From positions 355,001 through 419,000 of the forward strand of contig NC_090166.1 in NCBI RefSeq assembly GCF_017916325.1: DNA of 64,000 bases, in the 5' to 3' direction. The stretch comes from Leishmania martiniquensis (Eukaryota; Euglenozoa; Kinetoplastea; Trypanosomatida; Trypanosomatidae). Positions 18,952-30,021 of this stretch are shown here, piece by piece (position 1 is the stretch's first letter; every line of letters begins with the position of its first letter). The notes under the pieces are model-generated. The model saw only the letters and a list, made by a program, of their open reading frames with translations, made no database searches and had not been told where the DNA came from. Both the position numbers and the translations under genes were made by a program.

Positions 18952-19979
18952 AATGGATGAGGGCGCGAGTGGAAACGACGGGGGAGGCGTGTGAATGTGA
19001 GGATGGGCGATCGAAGAGGCCAAAGAGGTCTATGGGGTGGGAGGTTGTTTCGGTAGGCGTCTATGCGCGGACGTGTGCGCCCGACGTCTTTGTTTTGTTT
19101 GTTTTGTTGTGAACGCTTATCGGTAAGCGCGTCGTTACAGGAAATGGGGTGGGCGTGTGGAGGATGGACAGGGAGGAGGTGGCGGGTGCGCTCTCTTCAG
19201 CTCCTTTGTGTGCAGCCCAAATCGATCCACTGAGCATTGAGGAGGGGGAAGGGAGACGGGTGGGATATAAGAAATAGACAACGGCAAGAAGAGTGGTTGG
19301 AAAAGGGAGAGAGAGGGTGGAAGGGGCTGAACGCGTGAGTTGATGAAGCATGGCCGTGTTAGAAGAGGTACATTGTGACTGCGCAGCATGAGCGCGGCTA
19401 CCAGATGGAGAACAAGAGAGAGGGGGGTAGTGCGCCTTCCAGCTTCCCTCAGACATCCTGGCAGCAGCTGCAGCAGCCTCTTCGTTCGCATGAAGACTAT
19501 ACGAGCGCTGCGCACAAGGCCCTTCTTCGCCGAGGCATATGTGGGAGGTAACATTATGGGGCACCGTTAAACGCGAGTGACTCGAATATCCATCAGCGAG
19601 AGAAGAAGAAAAACCGCGGCCCGGACTCGTTGAGCAAACAAGGCGCACACGCGCCGATACGACTGCACTAATATGCGGTAGCGTAAAGGATCTTCCGGGG
19701 AACGTCTGCCGGAGTGCATCGGTGCGCGACCCGTCTCAACGGCGCCCTACAGGCGGTTCTTATTGTTTACCTTTTTTTCTCTCTTAGTTCGATGTGCTTG
19801 ACGTTGTCCGCTTCATTTCCTTTTTGGGGGGGTTCAGATCGGCTGCTGAACGGTCGCCGCCACCGCTCGACGGCCACGGTGAACGTCATCACGACACCTG
19901 CACGGTGGCACCACACGCGATCACGAGATTGCTCTCCGACTCACCCCCTCCCACCCTCTCCAGAGCATAAATGCGGACA
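18952..19979. other. Intergenic region, 1.0 kb
   Basis: Purine-rich segments on the plus strand (around 19235-19325) probably carry processing signals. No gene seen. Confidence 0.6.
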
Positions 19980-22244
19980 TCAAACGGGCTTGTCAGCGAT
20001 GTGCTCTTCTGGAGCCTCACCAAGGATGTTCTCCTGGGCAAACGCCTTGTAAACGCGGCGCTCCGCCTGCTGCTTCTGCCGCGCAGCACGGTAGTAGTCT
20101 TCTTTGGGTCGGAAGACCGTATCCTTCAGGCGCAGATCGAGCAGCGGTAGCTCCGTGTAGCCGAATTCCTCCGCAACTTTCTCGAGGTTTACCTTCGTCT
20201 CGTCGTACACGTCACGCGGCCCAATGGTGCTGTATACGCGCATGGTAGCCTTGTAGGCAGAGTACGCTGCGTTCTGGAGCGCAAATAGTTTCTTGTTCAT
20301 TGACTTGAGCTTCTCACCGACAAGGAGGTAGCGACCACTGACCTGAGTGCCGAGCTCGCGAAATTCGAGACGGTAGCGCTTAGCTCCGTCGTGGCGCAGG
20401 CGACGCAGCACCCCAGCAACTTCGTTCGGACGCAACAGAAGCAGAATATGGGTGTAGTTAACCCCTACAGGGCTCGCTGCGTTGCTTCTCGAGGAGACCT
20501 CTCCTGCATCGGTAGCGTTCGACGCCCCGGCGCTCACCCTCCGCGCTGCCACAGGGGCCGGGGTAGGGGAGGTACTGCGCTTGCGCTGGCGCACCGTCGT
20601 CTCCCGCCGCACCACCACCTCGCCCCCTGCGGAGGAAAAGGCGCATTGCTTTCCGTTGCCCCCGTCCCCCGAAACGGCGCTCGGTGTGAGCACCTCCGCT
20701 ATGAATTGGCTGTAGTTGAGGACGTCGGGAACGATGTCGTACTGCAGGAAGACCGAGCCGTGCTTCGGGACAAGCCCGTGGCAGGAAAGCAGCACCGCCG
20801 CCGTCTTGCCGTCCTTCCCTGACTCGACCGTCGAGTCGAAAGTGAGGCAGAGCCGCTGGCGATCAGCGCTACTGTGCATGCGCGTGTACGCACTCGCTCC
20901 CTCGTAGTCGCTTAGCAGCGCCACGTACGGCGGCAACTCACCCAGAAATGCGTAGAGGGTATCGTAGAGAAAGGTAACACACTCGCGGGTGGCGACGTGC
21001 ACGACGATGCCGCGATGCGGCGTCAGGCCCTTCAACAGGCCAAAGAGAAACTGAAAGCGGTGCGTCCCCTGCGCGACAGCGTAGTGGACTGTCACTGGTG
21101 CGCGAAGAGCTGCGACAGCGCTCGAGAGGGACGTCGTCCTAGACTTACTCGCGTCGTCCACATCGCTGCTAGGGCCACGCTCCACCCTCAGCGTTGTCAG
21201 CAAGTCCAGCTCCGGGGCCGTGAGCCACTCTCGCTCTCCCGCCAGAAGAGCGATGGCCGAAACGTGGCCGAGGCAGTCCCACCGCTGCGCATTCAGCGTC
21301 TGTGGTGTGACTTTGAGCGAGGACGAGGGCGCCGTTTCGCCGCCCTGCAGCGTGTGCAGCAGGGAGCCGCAATGTGTCCTCGGATGGCGGAGCAAAAACG
21401 CGCAGCTGCCCATGAACTTCCAAATAGCGCTGCGGCGGTCCACTGCGAGGAAGCCGGCCGGAGTTGCCACCACCACGGTCACCGCATTCTTGAGAGCCAG
21501 AGCACCCCCCACAGTCTCCTCCCTCGGAGTCGCCTCGCCAACACTCCGCGAAGTCGATTGCGTCCGGAGTCGTTTTGCCGCCGAAGTCTCTGAGGCGGTG
21601 CGCCTTTTCCTGCTGGCGCCGGCAACAGCGGCGACACCGGAGGCGGACGGGAATGTCGGGTGGCGGCAGGCACTTTCATCGCTGAGCACAAGGACAGTCA
21701 GCCCATAGCGCCCCTCAAGCTGCGCTGCCACCTCAGCAGCCTCCCCGCTAGTGTCGACGAGCACAAAGAGAGCAGAGCCCTCAACAGTACCTTTACTCGT
21801 CCCGGTGTCCTCCGAAGCGCACCGTGCCGCGAGCTCCAGCGCCGCCACCGCCAGCGCATTCACCACCGCCGTCATGTCAGCGATTTTTGCACGAGTAACC
21901 GTCACGGTAGCCTCGCCACCGTTCACGCCCACCGCACGGCTCGATGCAGAGGGAGAGCCCGGCACGGCGAGGGCGGCTACCAAAGTCATCTGAGTACGAG
22001 ACAGCTTGTGCGTCGCTCCGCTGGAGAGACGGCTCTCTAGGTACGCCATGACGGAGGGGGAGAGCGGCTCCGGCGCCTTCGCCGACGCACTCGTGGCGTC
22101 GGCCGGTTTTCCTCGCGTTCCTGCTGCCATCGCCTGCCGTGAAGCAAGAACAGGAACCACATCAACGGCTCTCTTGGCCCTGGCCAGCTTCTCCCCCTCT
22201 TTGCCGAGGTACCCTTTCAAGTGACGGAGGCCTCGAGTGTCCAT
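19980..22244 (-). CDS. Catalytically dead HAS1/DDX18-like DEAD-box protein, 754 aa
   Basis: The start is the ATG at 22244 (MDTRGLRHLKG); upstream the frame offers only a TTG. The overall layout follows DEAD-box helicases of the DDX18/HAS1 group: an LSRTQ segment like a Q-region, an Ala-rich strand near motif Ia, ATPAGFL like the TPGRL motif, a second RecA-like domain ending in VFLQYDIVPDVLNYSQFI, an LLLLRPNE strand, and a C-terminal DUF4217-like domain at about 662-708 (YKATMRVYS, LEKVAEEFGYTELPLLDLR) close to the HAS1 consensus. The catalytic signatures are missing: I see no GxGKT Walker A, no DEAD, no SAT, no TDxxxRGLD (here SCHGLVPKHG) and no HRxGRxxR. It is therefore predicted to lack ATPase activity and to act structurally, probably in nucleolar pre-rRNA processing like its relatives. 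Long Ser/Thr-rich inserts and basic RKRR patches interrupt the fold. Confidence 0.75.
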   Translation of the reverse strand: MDTRGLRHLKGYLGKEGEKLARAKRAVDVVPVLASRQAMAAGTRGKPADATSASAKAPEPLSPSVMAYLESRLSSGATHKLSRTQMTLVAALAVPGSPSASSRAVGVNGGEATVTVTRAKIADMTAVVNALAVAALELAARCASEDTGTSKGTVEGSALFVLVDTSGEAAEVAAQLEGRYGLTVLVLSDESACRHPTFPSASGVAAVAGASRKRRTASETSAAKRLRTQSTSRSVGEATPREETVGGALALKNAVTVVVATPAGFLAVDRRSAIWKFMGSCAFLLRHPRTHCGSLLHTLQGGETAPSSSLKVTPQTLNAQRWDCLGHVSAIALLAGEREWLTAPELDLLTTLRVERGPSSDVDDASKSRTTSLSSAVAALRAPVTVHYAVAQGTHRFQFLFGLLKGLTPHRGIVVHVATRECVTFLYDTLYAFLGELPPYVALLSDYEGASAYTRMHSSADRQRLCLTFDSTVESGKDGKTAAVLLSCHGLVPKHGSVFLQYDIVPDVLNYSQFIAEVLTPSAVSGDGGNGKQCAFSSAGGEVVVRRETTVRQRKRSTSPTPAPVAARRVSAGASNATDAGEVSSRSNAASPVGVNYTHILLLLRPNEVAGVLRRLRHDGAKRYRLEFRELGTQVSGRYLLVGEKLKSMNKKLFALQNAAYSAYKATMRVYSTIGPRDVYDETKVNLEKVAEEFGYTELPLLDLRLKDTVFRPKEDYYRAARQKQQAERRVYKAFAQENILGEAPEEHIADKPV

Positions 22245-23295
22245 CGCGTAGATGAAGAAGGTGTCGCTCCGCGATGGTGTGCGTGTCGGATGTTGGAAAC
22301 GTTGTGCGCTGAGGTCGCGCCCGCACGGACAGAAGGCGGCGGGTGGGCACCTCGGTGTCAGGCGTGAGCAAGAGACCTCAGGAAATAATGAGCGAGACGC
22401 AGACGGAGCGAGAGATGAGACATTGAAGAGGGCCCACAGAAGGCGGCCTAAAGCGGAAGACAAGATCAGCGGCAGAGCCTACGATGTGGCGCGTGCCGGC
22501 TGCTCTATTTTGAGATGCCGGCTCAAGACGACGACGAGACGTATCCGTGTAGGGTACCCCCTCACAGCGGCGGTTTGCGGCGTCTTTTTCTACCCAGTCA
22601 CCACCGCCGCCGGGGGGAGGGGGACAGGACGAAAAAAAGAGGAGGGGCCCCTCGTCTGGTCGCTACCAGTGAGGCGTGCGAGTTTCGCTTCGCAGCGGCT
22701 ACGATGGCCGCTCCCACATCGCGCCCAAGTGCGGCCAGGCAGGCAGCGGATGCGAACGAGATGAGAGGCATCCCATAACCACGCGGGGAGGGGGAAGGTG
22801 TATGCATGGTGAGCACGCACAAAGATGCGCAGCAGCACCAACGGAGCCCCATGCCACGGGTGCACGAGTAAAGCTCGCCCGTGTGCATGCATCCGCCTCT
22901 TCAACTTGGGAGGAGGGGGCGCCCACATCACCCAAGCACCCGCGCAACGGTGGTGCGAGACGTGCGACACAGAGCCCAGCAGCTTCCATGGTGGGGGCTA
23001 CTTCGACGTCCGGAGCACAGATAGAAAAAAAAAGGTGGAAACGAGAGACAGAGCGCGAGAGAGGAAATTTGAAAGAGGAGACGCAAGCACTCCACGGTCA
23101 AAATCAAGTGTGAGCACGAAGAGAGACATGCGGATGGGGACTGAGCGAAGAGAGTGACGAACGTGAAGGAGTAGGGAGGGCGAAGACCCGCGCACTGAAA
23201 AATAGAAAAGGAGAAGGCAAAGAAGCGCGACAGGGCAAACCAAATAGATGACAGACGAGAGCAACAACAGAGAGCGCGCCGGTCGAACACAAGAA

Positions 23296-23402
23296 AATGC
23301 ACATGTGCATGTGTATATACACACATCTCTATATACATATATACATATATGTATATATATATTTATGTGTGTGTATATATACAGATGTGTGTGTGTGCGT
23401 AT
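23296..23402. repeat. Palindromic CA/TA/TG microsatellite block
   Basis: Alternating purine-pyrimidine DNA of the form (TG/AC)-(TA)-(TG). Parts are self-complementary. It may form Z-DNA or a cruciform. Confidence 0.7.
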
Positions 23403-24818
23403 GCGTGTGTCTGGGGCATGTCCACCGCCGCCGCACAACAGAAAGGAGGTCGTTCAATGCGGTGACAATGAAACAGTTCATCAGCGTTCAAGTGCCGCAC
23501 GACATCGCACACGTACACACACGCACACACATGGGCGCAAAAAAAAAAGAGAAAACAAAAAAGATATGCGCACACACGAGAATCAAACACTGAAACCAAA
23601 CACAAACTTACAGAGGAGGAGAGAGAGGGGGGGAAGGGGAAAGTGAAACAGCGACAAGTGCTTTTAGAGCAGTGGCCATCGGCTCATCGATGGACGTCGA
23701 GAACGAGAAAGCGAAGCCGCGGTACATGTGTCTCTCTTCATACGCAGGTACACATGACTGCGCCCATGCTCGACATCCTCTCAGTCCATCGTGCTGAGTG
23801 GCCAGTCCCCTTTTACTTCTGTTCTTTCGCCTTTTCTGTGCGTGCGCTGCCGCGAAAGGTGGACGTCACCACGCGCCTGCCGAGAGCCGACCGTTTGTTC
23901 CCTACTCAGCCCTCAGAGGTACACTGCCTACGCAGCAACGCAGCAACGCCATCGTCAGGGAAAAACAAAAGAGATGCAGAAGCTCGTACAACGTAACACC
24001 ACGAACCAACTCCCCTCCGTAAGCGCTTCGTCCTCTGGGAGTCACACCCTCACAGCCCATCAAGTGCCCGCTTTCTTGTCCTCGTACGTTCGCGCCACTC
24101 AAACGTTTGCTTTTCGTCTCACTGCGTACGTTCCGTTTGTTTGTGTGCGGGAAGGGAAGGGGAGGGCGGTCGACACGCACGACGGGCCAATGCGCTCCAC
24201 CAAAGGCGAGAAATCAAAGAACCGTTACTATCGCTGAGGTGCGGTGAAAAAAGATATGGCGAACAGAGACCTCGCGGGCGTCTACGTGTGGAATAGACCG
24301 CTTCCCTTGACGTGCTATGGAAAGCGGAGGTCAGGGGGAGGGGGGAAGAGAGGGCATCCCCTGCGGTTGACAGTTTGCTGTCGGAGCCAACAGTACCAAC
24401 CCGAGGCGCAGAGAGCGAATTGAGCAGCTCGGGGGGGGTATACACGCTCAGCGTGACGCGCGCTATCGTTTCTGAACGGCAACATGAAGACAAGGGAAGC
24501 TGTTTTTTTTTGTTGTGGATGGTGCCGAAGTTAATAAAAAAAAACACCAAACAAAACGTTAGGAGACAGCACATCGAAGGCACAATGGGCAACGATACAC
24601 ATCATCGACAACTCCGCTTACACAAACACACAGACAGGCAGACGAGCGCGCGCAAGAGAGCTTTCGACTGCGACACCTCTCCCCCGAATGCGCACCAGCG
24701 TAGTGGAAGAGGACGTTTGGGATCCCCTCATTGTTCGCGCCGCACCGCCTGCTCTTCCGTGAGTGTGAAGTGTTTCTTGGGACGGCGCACACATCATTCC
24801 TCCATAACCGCAGGGTCT

Positions 24819-25387
24819 CCCTTTTGTCCGCTGTGCAACGTGAGCTCGAGCCCCGCTCAGCTCGGCCTCCCCACACACACAAGGCCCGTGCCACGTCGTG
24901 AGAGGCTGTACGAGGCAGGCGCGCTAGAGCGGCCAGCCAGCTCACCCGTTCGAGAGCGGCATCCGAAGCGAGAGCTGCCCGGCACTGCGGCGCACACCGC
25001 CTCACAGGCGCTCCCGCGCTGCAGCGACCCGAGCTCGGCACCCCTCTCGCGGCGGCTCAGCTTACTCGCACCGGCGGCCAGCAAGTGCCGGCTGAGATGC
25101 GCTCCAGCCACGCGGAAGCCTGCCTCGTCACGTGGGCCGTGCGGGCGGCGTCCCGGGCAGAGGTGACGGCGGCGCAGCGTCGTACAGTGCCTCGTCGCCA
25201 GCAGCGGCGTCACACAGCCCTGACATCCACACGTGGCGCTGGGTGCGTGACATGGTCACCAACGCAAGCGGCTGGGCCCGCGGAGGGGGAGGAGCAGCCA
25301 GTCCTTCCTGCACAGAGAGGACAGGCAGTGAGTCCACTGAGAGGCCACGCGCTGAGGAGTGCGCCCCCATCTCCCGTCATGAGCGAG
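24819..25387 (-). repeat. SIDER-like repeat family 1, copy a (569 bp)
   Basis: This block recurs at 33679-34247 in the same orientation, offset exactly 8860 bases. I find one difference (gcagcgaccc against gcagcaaccc, near 25026). The flanks on both sides are unrelated, so the edges are sharp. It is GC-rich with no credible protein. Its length fits Leishmania SIDER elements (about 0.5 kb). It lies about 1.4 kb past the stop of the gene at 26761-29616, so in or near that gene's 3'UTR. Family assignment is inferred; the strand is that of the host transcript. Confidence 0.75.
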
Positions 25388-26760
25388 CTACAGCAGCATC
25401 AAAATATTCATGTCGAAAGAAAAAAAGAACAGGTCACAGCATTATGTATGGCCGCCGCGTGAGTCTTCGCAGAGGGGAGCCGAAGAAACGTAAGAGAGAG
25501 CGATACCCAACAGGAGCGACTTCGTGACGTTTTTTTTCTTTTTTGGTGTGTGTGTATTTGTGTGGTCGATTTGTTTTGATGTAAAAGATTTCTTTTCGTT
25601 GTGTCTTTACAATGCCGTTTCGTCAACCAAACGGTGGGCCGACTGAGGGCAGAGACGCACAAAAAAAAGGACGCTGGCGTAGACGCGCCGCTTAAGAAGC
25701 GCGGTCTCTCGTGCACAAACGCCATGTACGCACTGAAGCACAGGAGAGGGTGGGCGCAGCCTGACATCACGGAAAGCCGAGGCACCAGGCGAAGGAAATA
25801 AATGGCAGATCCGCCTGAGGAAAGAGAGGGGGCGGCCGAACGCACGAGAGGCTTCCAGTTGCAGTCCTGTGCTCGAAACGTCGGCCCCCCTCCCCCGTCC
25901 TTCCCCCGTCACTGCCACACCTCATTTGGCGCTCACGTTCATGCGTGCGTGGGTAAGTGTCTGGGCTCTATTCGAAGGGGCAGCGCCAGAGAAGCAACAC
26001 AAAAATAAAAAAGAAACGAGGAAAGGCACATTGGACGTGGGGGCGCCTATACGACAAGGCGGGGCTCAGTGCACACACGGTAGAGCCCCCCCCAACAAAG
26101 GAGGTCGAGGGAGAGAAGCAGTGAAAGAAGATGCACCCCACACACACACACACTCACACACAGGCACACAGAGGGAGGGAGGGAGAAGCGCGTGCGAACA
26201 GGTACTTGAAACCACAAGAGAGTGCGAGTGCCTGCAGGACGAGCGCACATGCACGCACTGACCAGTGTTTGCCTCCACCCCCTTTCCTTCTTCGCTCCGC
26301 GCACGCCAAGGAGGAGGGGGAGGGGGGAGGGGGGGAGACGACGCCGCCGCGATAGGGAAGCCCAGTTGCGACCGGGCACAAACAAAAGCAGCGGTCGAGC
26401 GAATGAGAAGGGAGAAGGGCAGAGAGCGCGAGAGGGTCGCGTCTTCGTTGCAAAGCGCACTTCCTGTGCGCAAGTATGGCGCAGAAAAACGGCAACACAA
26501 AACCCAAAAAAAAAGCGCACGCAACCTGAAAAAAACGAAATAAGGGGCCGAGAGGTCCCACAAGTCGATGAGGAGGGTGTCATGCCAGAGGCAAGTTCAA
26601 CGAGGAAGGGGGAGAGGGTGAGCCAACGGGCACACACACACACAGACGTTTGCTATGGCGCATCGCCCACGGCACTCGGATGCGATAAGGAGCGGACACC
26701 CCCTCTCTGTCTTCCTCATGCCCTTTCCTGCGTCGTCTCCGTTGGACGCCTCACCTTTGT

Positions 26761-29616
26761 CTAATCAAACACGGAGAAAAATGAAAGTCCAAAGCAGCCC
26801 GCGTTCACCGTTTGGTGCGCGCCCATCGAGACGGCATCGTACTCTTCCTCCGTCTCCTCTGAATCCGCAGCCCCCGCCTCGGCGGCACCATAGTTCTGCC
26901 CGCTGATCGCGGCATTATCCAGTAGCTGTGATGGAGGCTTCCGTAGGCTTTCCTCCTCCAAATCCGCCTCTACGTTGGTCGCGAGCATTTGTATTGCCGC
27001 CGCCTCGTGTGCGCTGCTGAGTGCATCGCCACTGTACGGCACGTGCCTCAGTGCAGAGAGCTCGGATGACGCAGCCGTCGCGTCGGCACCAGCCATCTTG
27101 CGGGATGCTGCAACACTGATGGCAATCGTGGCAGAAGTTGGCTTTGCATTGCTGATCGTGCTGGTGCGGCCCACAGCCGACTCGGCAGCGCTGCCACCCA
27201 CTTCCGCTGCTCGAGCGGTGAGGGCGCTTTCGATTACCCTCATTTTCAGGTCGCGGCGGTAGCCCAGCACCTTCTCCCTCTCTGCCGTGTCGCATGCGCG
27301 CGTCCAGCTCAACGGAAGGTACTCATTCTCCAGAGGGTGAGGCTGCGGCGACTTCGGATCGGTGGCGCGGACGTGTGATTCACCGCCATCGTCGTTGGTC
27401 TCCGTTTCGCATTCTGGCGTTGACGACGGCGGCGGTGGGGGGAGCAAACTCCGCTGAATCGCCGTGCGCTCCTCGGCGGAGGAGGCGCGCTGCACATGAG
27501 GGAGGAAGTAGTAGTAGTACCACGCCAGCCACTCCTCCGCGTCCCGCGCAGCGCTGTGAGTGTGACGCTGACGCTCAAACAATTCCATTGAGTGGAGCAC
27601 CGTCGCCGCGACGCACACAGACCCGTGCCCAATCGACGTAGTCCCGTTCGAGGGAGCCGCACCGTCCTTCAGCTCCAAAAGGGCAGGCACATTCGAGCAG
27701 GCTGCCTCATCGCGGGCTTGCATGCCTAGGTACGTCTTGACCTCCAGAAACAGCTCTCGCCACGCTTTCTCGAAGCGGTACTCGGCCAGCTGGTAGTCGA
27801 CCGGCTGCACTTGGCAGCGGCAGGCAACGGATTCCGGAACACCGCCGGCAGCGCTCATCTGCAGCGCGCATGCAGGGCGAACAGTCGTCATGCAAAACTC
27901 CGTGTGAAACACCCGCAGTGCGCCAGAGCCGCACTGCAGCAGTGACCGCTCAAGCCCTCTGACTTCCTCTTCCGTGCTGTACTGCGCCAAAATGGGGATA
28001 ACATAGTAATAGTAGAGCTGCGCGAGACGGAGGTGCACCGCGCGTGCCTGGCGATGCGCCTCTGTGAGGAGAGCGAAGAGCGCGCACTCCTGTTGGCGGC
28101 GCTGCGCAAACAGCACGCGCTCCACATACGCGCGAGAGCCGAGTGCGTACTTCCCAGCCGGGATGCGCTGGCTTCCACAAGACGCGACCGGCAGCTTTCG
28201 GTGCTGACGAGATGGCGTTGCTCCTCCGCCGACGGCATTGGCCTTTAAAGCCGAGTCGCGACATCTCAGGAAGGACCCGTAAATAACGGGAAGCTCCGTC
28301 TCCACATTCACCAGCTCGTCGTCAAGCACGACCTGACTGCTGCCATCGCTAGAGAAGCTGCAGCAACTCTCTGCGCCCTCGTTCTCCCCTGCCAGCGCCG
28401 CAACCGCGGCCCCCGTGCCGCCCCTTCCGTTCTTGGGCAGTGGTGTATAGTGGCCCAGTCTAGCGCTAAAGGGCGCGGGTAGTTCGTATTTCAACGGCTG
28501 CACGTCTTCGCGCAAAGACGCGAGGGCCTCATTCGTGAGAGACGAAATTATCACAGCAGACGTAGAGGATGCATCGCTGGTCTCGGTACTCTGCAAGCTG
28601 CCATCCTCTGCGCAGCGCCAGTTCGCTTGCTTTGCGGGTTCGCCCTCCTTACCACAATTCGCGTGCGGACCTGCCGCTGCAACAAGCGCCTCCCACGCCC
28701 TCTTGTACTCACGGGCCCGTTTCGCCGCATCCTTTAATTGCTGACGCATCTGCAGGCGCCTCTTTGCCAGCTCCTTCCGTGAAATGAGCCGCCGCTCCGT
28801 GGAGGCGACCGATCCACGCGACGAGACGGCGCCCCCTTCCGTACCATCGACCGCAGAAGCGACGCTGCCGCAAGGAGGTGGTGAGGTGCTACTGAGGATG
28901 GTGACCGCGGTCCAGCACGGCAGCGCTGTCAGCGAGCGCGCCCAGCAGCGCCGCGTGTCAAAGACTTGAAAAGCGCGCGGATGGAGGAGAGCCTCCGCGG
29001 CCTCCGACTCGCCGCTCTGACTCTCTGCATCGGTCTCAGCGAACTCGTCCGCATCGCTGCTGGGATTCTGCACGGAGCTCAGCATCACCTCGTCCTCGGC
29101 ATCGTCGCTGTGCCCTTCCACGTCTTCGCGCGGTGAAGTGCCGGGAAAGCGCCCCATTCCGCTAGAGGCTCCCGAGAAGGGGTTCTTCCGCACCAGATCG
29201 CCGCCTCTGCGCATGCCACCCACCAGATGCTCCGGCTGCTGCCCACCTGCCTGCTCGGCGCGCTCCCGCACCACGGGAGGCTTGTTCACATCGAGCAGGT
29301 GCGGCACAGGGGCTGCCTCCACGCGCGGGTCGTACACCTCCGGCTGGCAGAGCAGCAGACTCCAGAGGGATAGCCGATCCCGGTTCGCGGGAATAGCTAC
29401 AGTGTGCAACCGTGACCTCTTCGGGCCCCTGAAGCGCCGCAGGCTCATGATCGGCACCAACCCGATAGGCGTCTTCAGCAGCTCTTTGCGGTGCACATCA
29501 TCGCCGCCCACGCGAGGGCGTACGGCGGCCTTTCCTGCCCTACCAGGGCGCGCTCGCGGGTTCCTGTCCTTCACGATCTTCACATCGTTGCCAAACAGCA
29601 GCGAGAAGAAGCTCAT
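26761..29616 (-). CDS. Hypothetical protein with duplicated YYYY motif, 951 aa
   Basis: The start is the ATG at 29616 (MSFFSLLFGND); upstream only a TTG is available. I do not recognise the family. The first 60 residues are basic and aromatic, and are followed by acidic/Ser-rich disordered stretches. A helical region with many KR/RAREY residues lies at about residues 275-310. Two related segments stand out: LYYYYVIPILAQYSTEEEVRGLERSLL at about 530-560 and WYYYYFLPHVQ with SSAEERTAIQRSLL at about 692-725. They share the tetra-tyrosine, a Pro three residues later, an acidic S-x-E-E pair and a closing RSLL, so they look like two copies of one helical module. The C-terminal 200 residues are Ala/Ser-rich. 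Length, strand and GC3 bias support a real gene. Function unknown. Confidence 0.8.
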   Translation of the reverse strand: MSFFSLLFGNDVKIVKDRNPRARPGRAGKAAVRPRVGGDDVHRKELLKTPIGLVPIMSLRRFRGPKRSRLHTVAIPANRDRLSLWSLLLCQPEVYDPRVEAAPVPHLLDVNKPPVVRERAEQAGGQQPEHLVGGMRRGGDLVRKNPFSGASSGMGRFPGTSPREDVEGHSDDAEDEVMLSSVQNPSSDADEFAETDAESQSGESEAAEALLHPRAFQVFDTRRCWARSLTALPCWTAVTILSSTSPPPCGSVASAVDGTEGGAVSSRGSVASTERRLISRKELAKRRLQMRQQLKDAAKRAREYKRAWEALVAAAGPHANCGKEGEPAKQANWRCAEDGSLQSTETSDASSTSAVIISSLTNEALASLREDVQPLKYELPAPFSARLGHYTPLPKNGRGGTGAAVAALAGENEGAESCCSFSSDGSSQVVLDDELVNVETELPVIYGSFLRCRDSALKANAVGGGATPSRQHRKLPVASCGSQRIPAGKYALGSRAYVERVLFAQRRQQECALFALLTEAHRQARAVHLRLAQLYYYYVIPILAQYSTEEEVRGLERSLLQCGSGALRVFHTEFCMTTVRPACALQMSAAGGVPESVACRCQVQPVDYQLAEYRFEKAWRELFLEVKTYLGMQARDEAACSNVPALLELKDGAAPSNGTTSIGHGSVCVAATVLHSMELFERQRHTHSAARDAEEWLAWYYYYFLPHVQRASSAEERTAIQRSLLPPPPPSSTPECETETNDDGGESHVRATDPKSPQPHPLENEYLPLSWTRACDTAEREKVLGYRRDLKMRVIESALTARAAEVGGSAAESAVGRTSTISNAKPTSATIAISVAASRKMAGADATAASSELSALRHVPYSGDALSSAHEAAAIQMLATNVEADLEEESLRKPPSQLLDNAAISGQNYGAAEAGAADSEETEEEYDAVSMGAHQTVNAGCFGLSFFSVFD

Positions 29617-29997
29617 GAACGTGTAACGACGAGAGAGAGAGAAAAAATAAAAAAAGAAGCGAACAGAAATACGCACAGGTGCACACCAAAAGGCGAAGGG
29701 CCAATGCCTCTTTACAGACTGACGTTTGCGGAGCTGCGGAGGAGAGTGGAATGCACATGTGCGGGTTCGTCGACGCACAAAACGTTGAGCAGGTGCTTGG
29801 AGGAGACGGCAATCAGTTGGGGGATGCGCTATTGAGAGACCTTCAAACGAAGAACAAAAAAAAACGCGAAAAAAAGAGAGCACACACACACACTTACACA
29901 AGAACGATGCACAGTGTCCCCACTGCGATGAGGGCCTGTCACGGAAGCCCCTTGGCTTCGTATGAGGCCCCCTTCCTCACTGTCACTGTTAGCGTTG

Positions 29998-30021
29998 CTG
30001 CTGCTGCTGCTGCTGCTGCTG
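29998..30021. repeat. (CTG)8 trinucleotide repeat
   Basis: Eight perfect CTG units on the plus strand (CAG on the transcript), about 380 bases upstream of the ATG at 29616, so possibly in that gene's 5'UTR or the spacer. Confidence 0.8.

Larger units (their letters stand above)
22245..26760. other. Gene-poor interval, 4.5 kb
   Basis: No convincing coding gene on either strand. It holds a palindromic CA/TA/TG block at about 23296-23402, a (CA)n run near 23513-23532, the 569-bp interspersed repeat at 24819-25387, a (CA)n run near 26142-26162 and many purine runs. Expected contents are the 3'UTR of the 951-aa gene and the 5'UTR of the HAS1-like gene. Confidence 0.6.

Noticed and set aside
18952..19023. 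N-terminal extension of PDZ-like gene B
   Set aside because: Needs a TTG start; the first ATG is at 18951. The same reasoning removed upstream extensions of the genes at 22244, 29616, 41449, 53106, 59600 and 63630.
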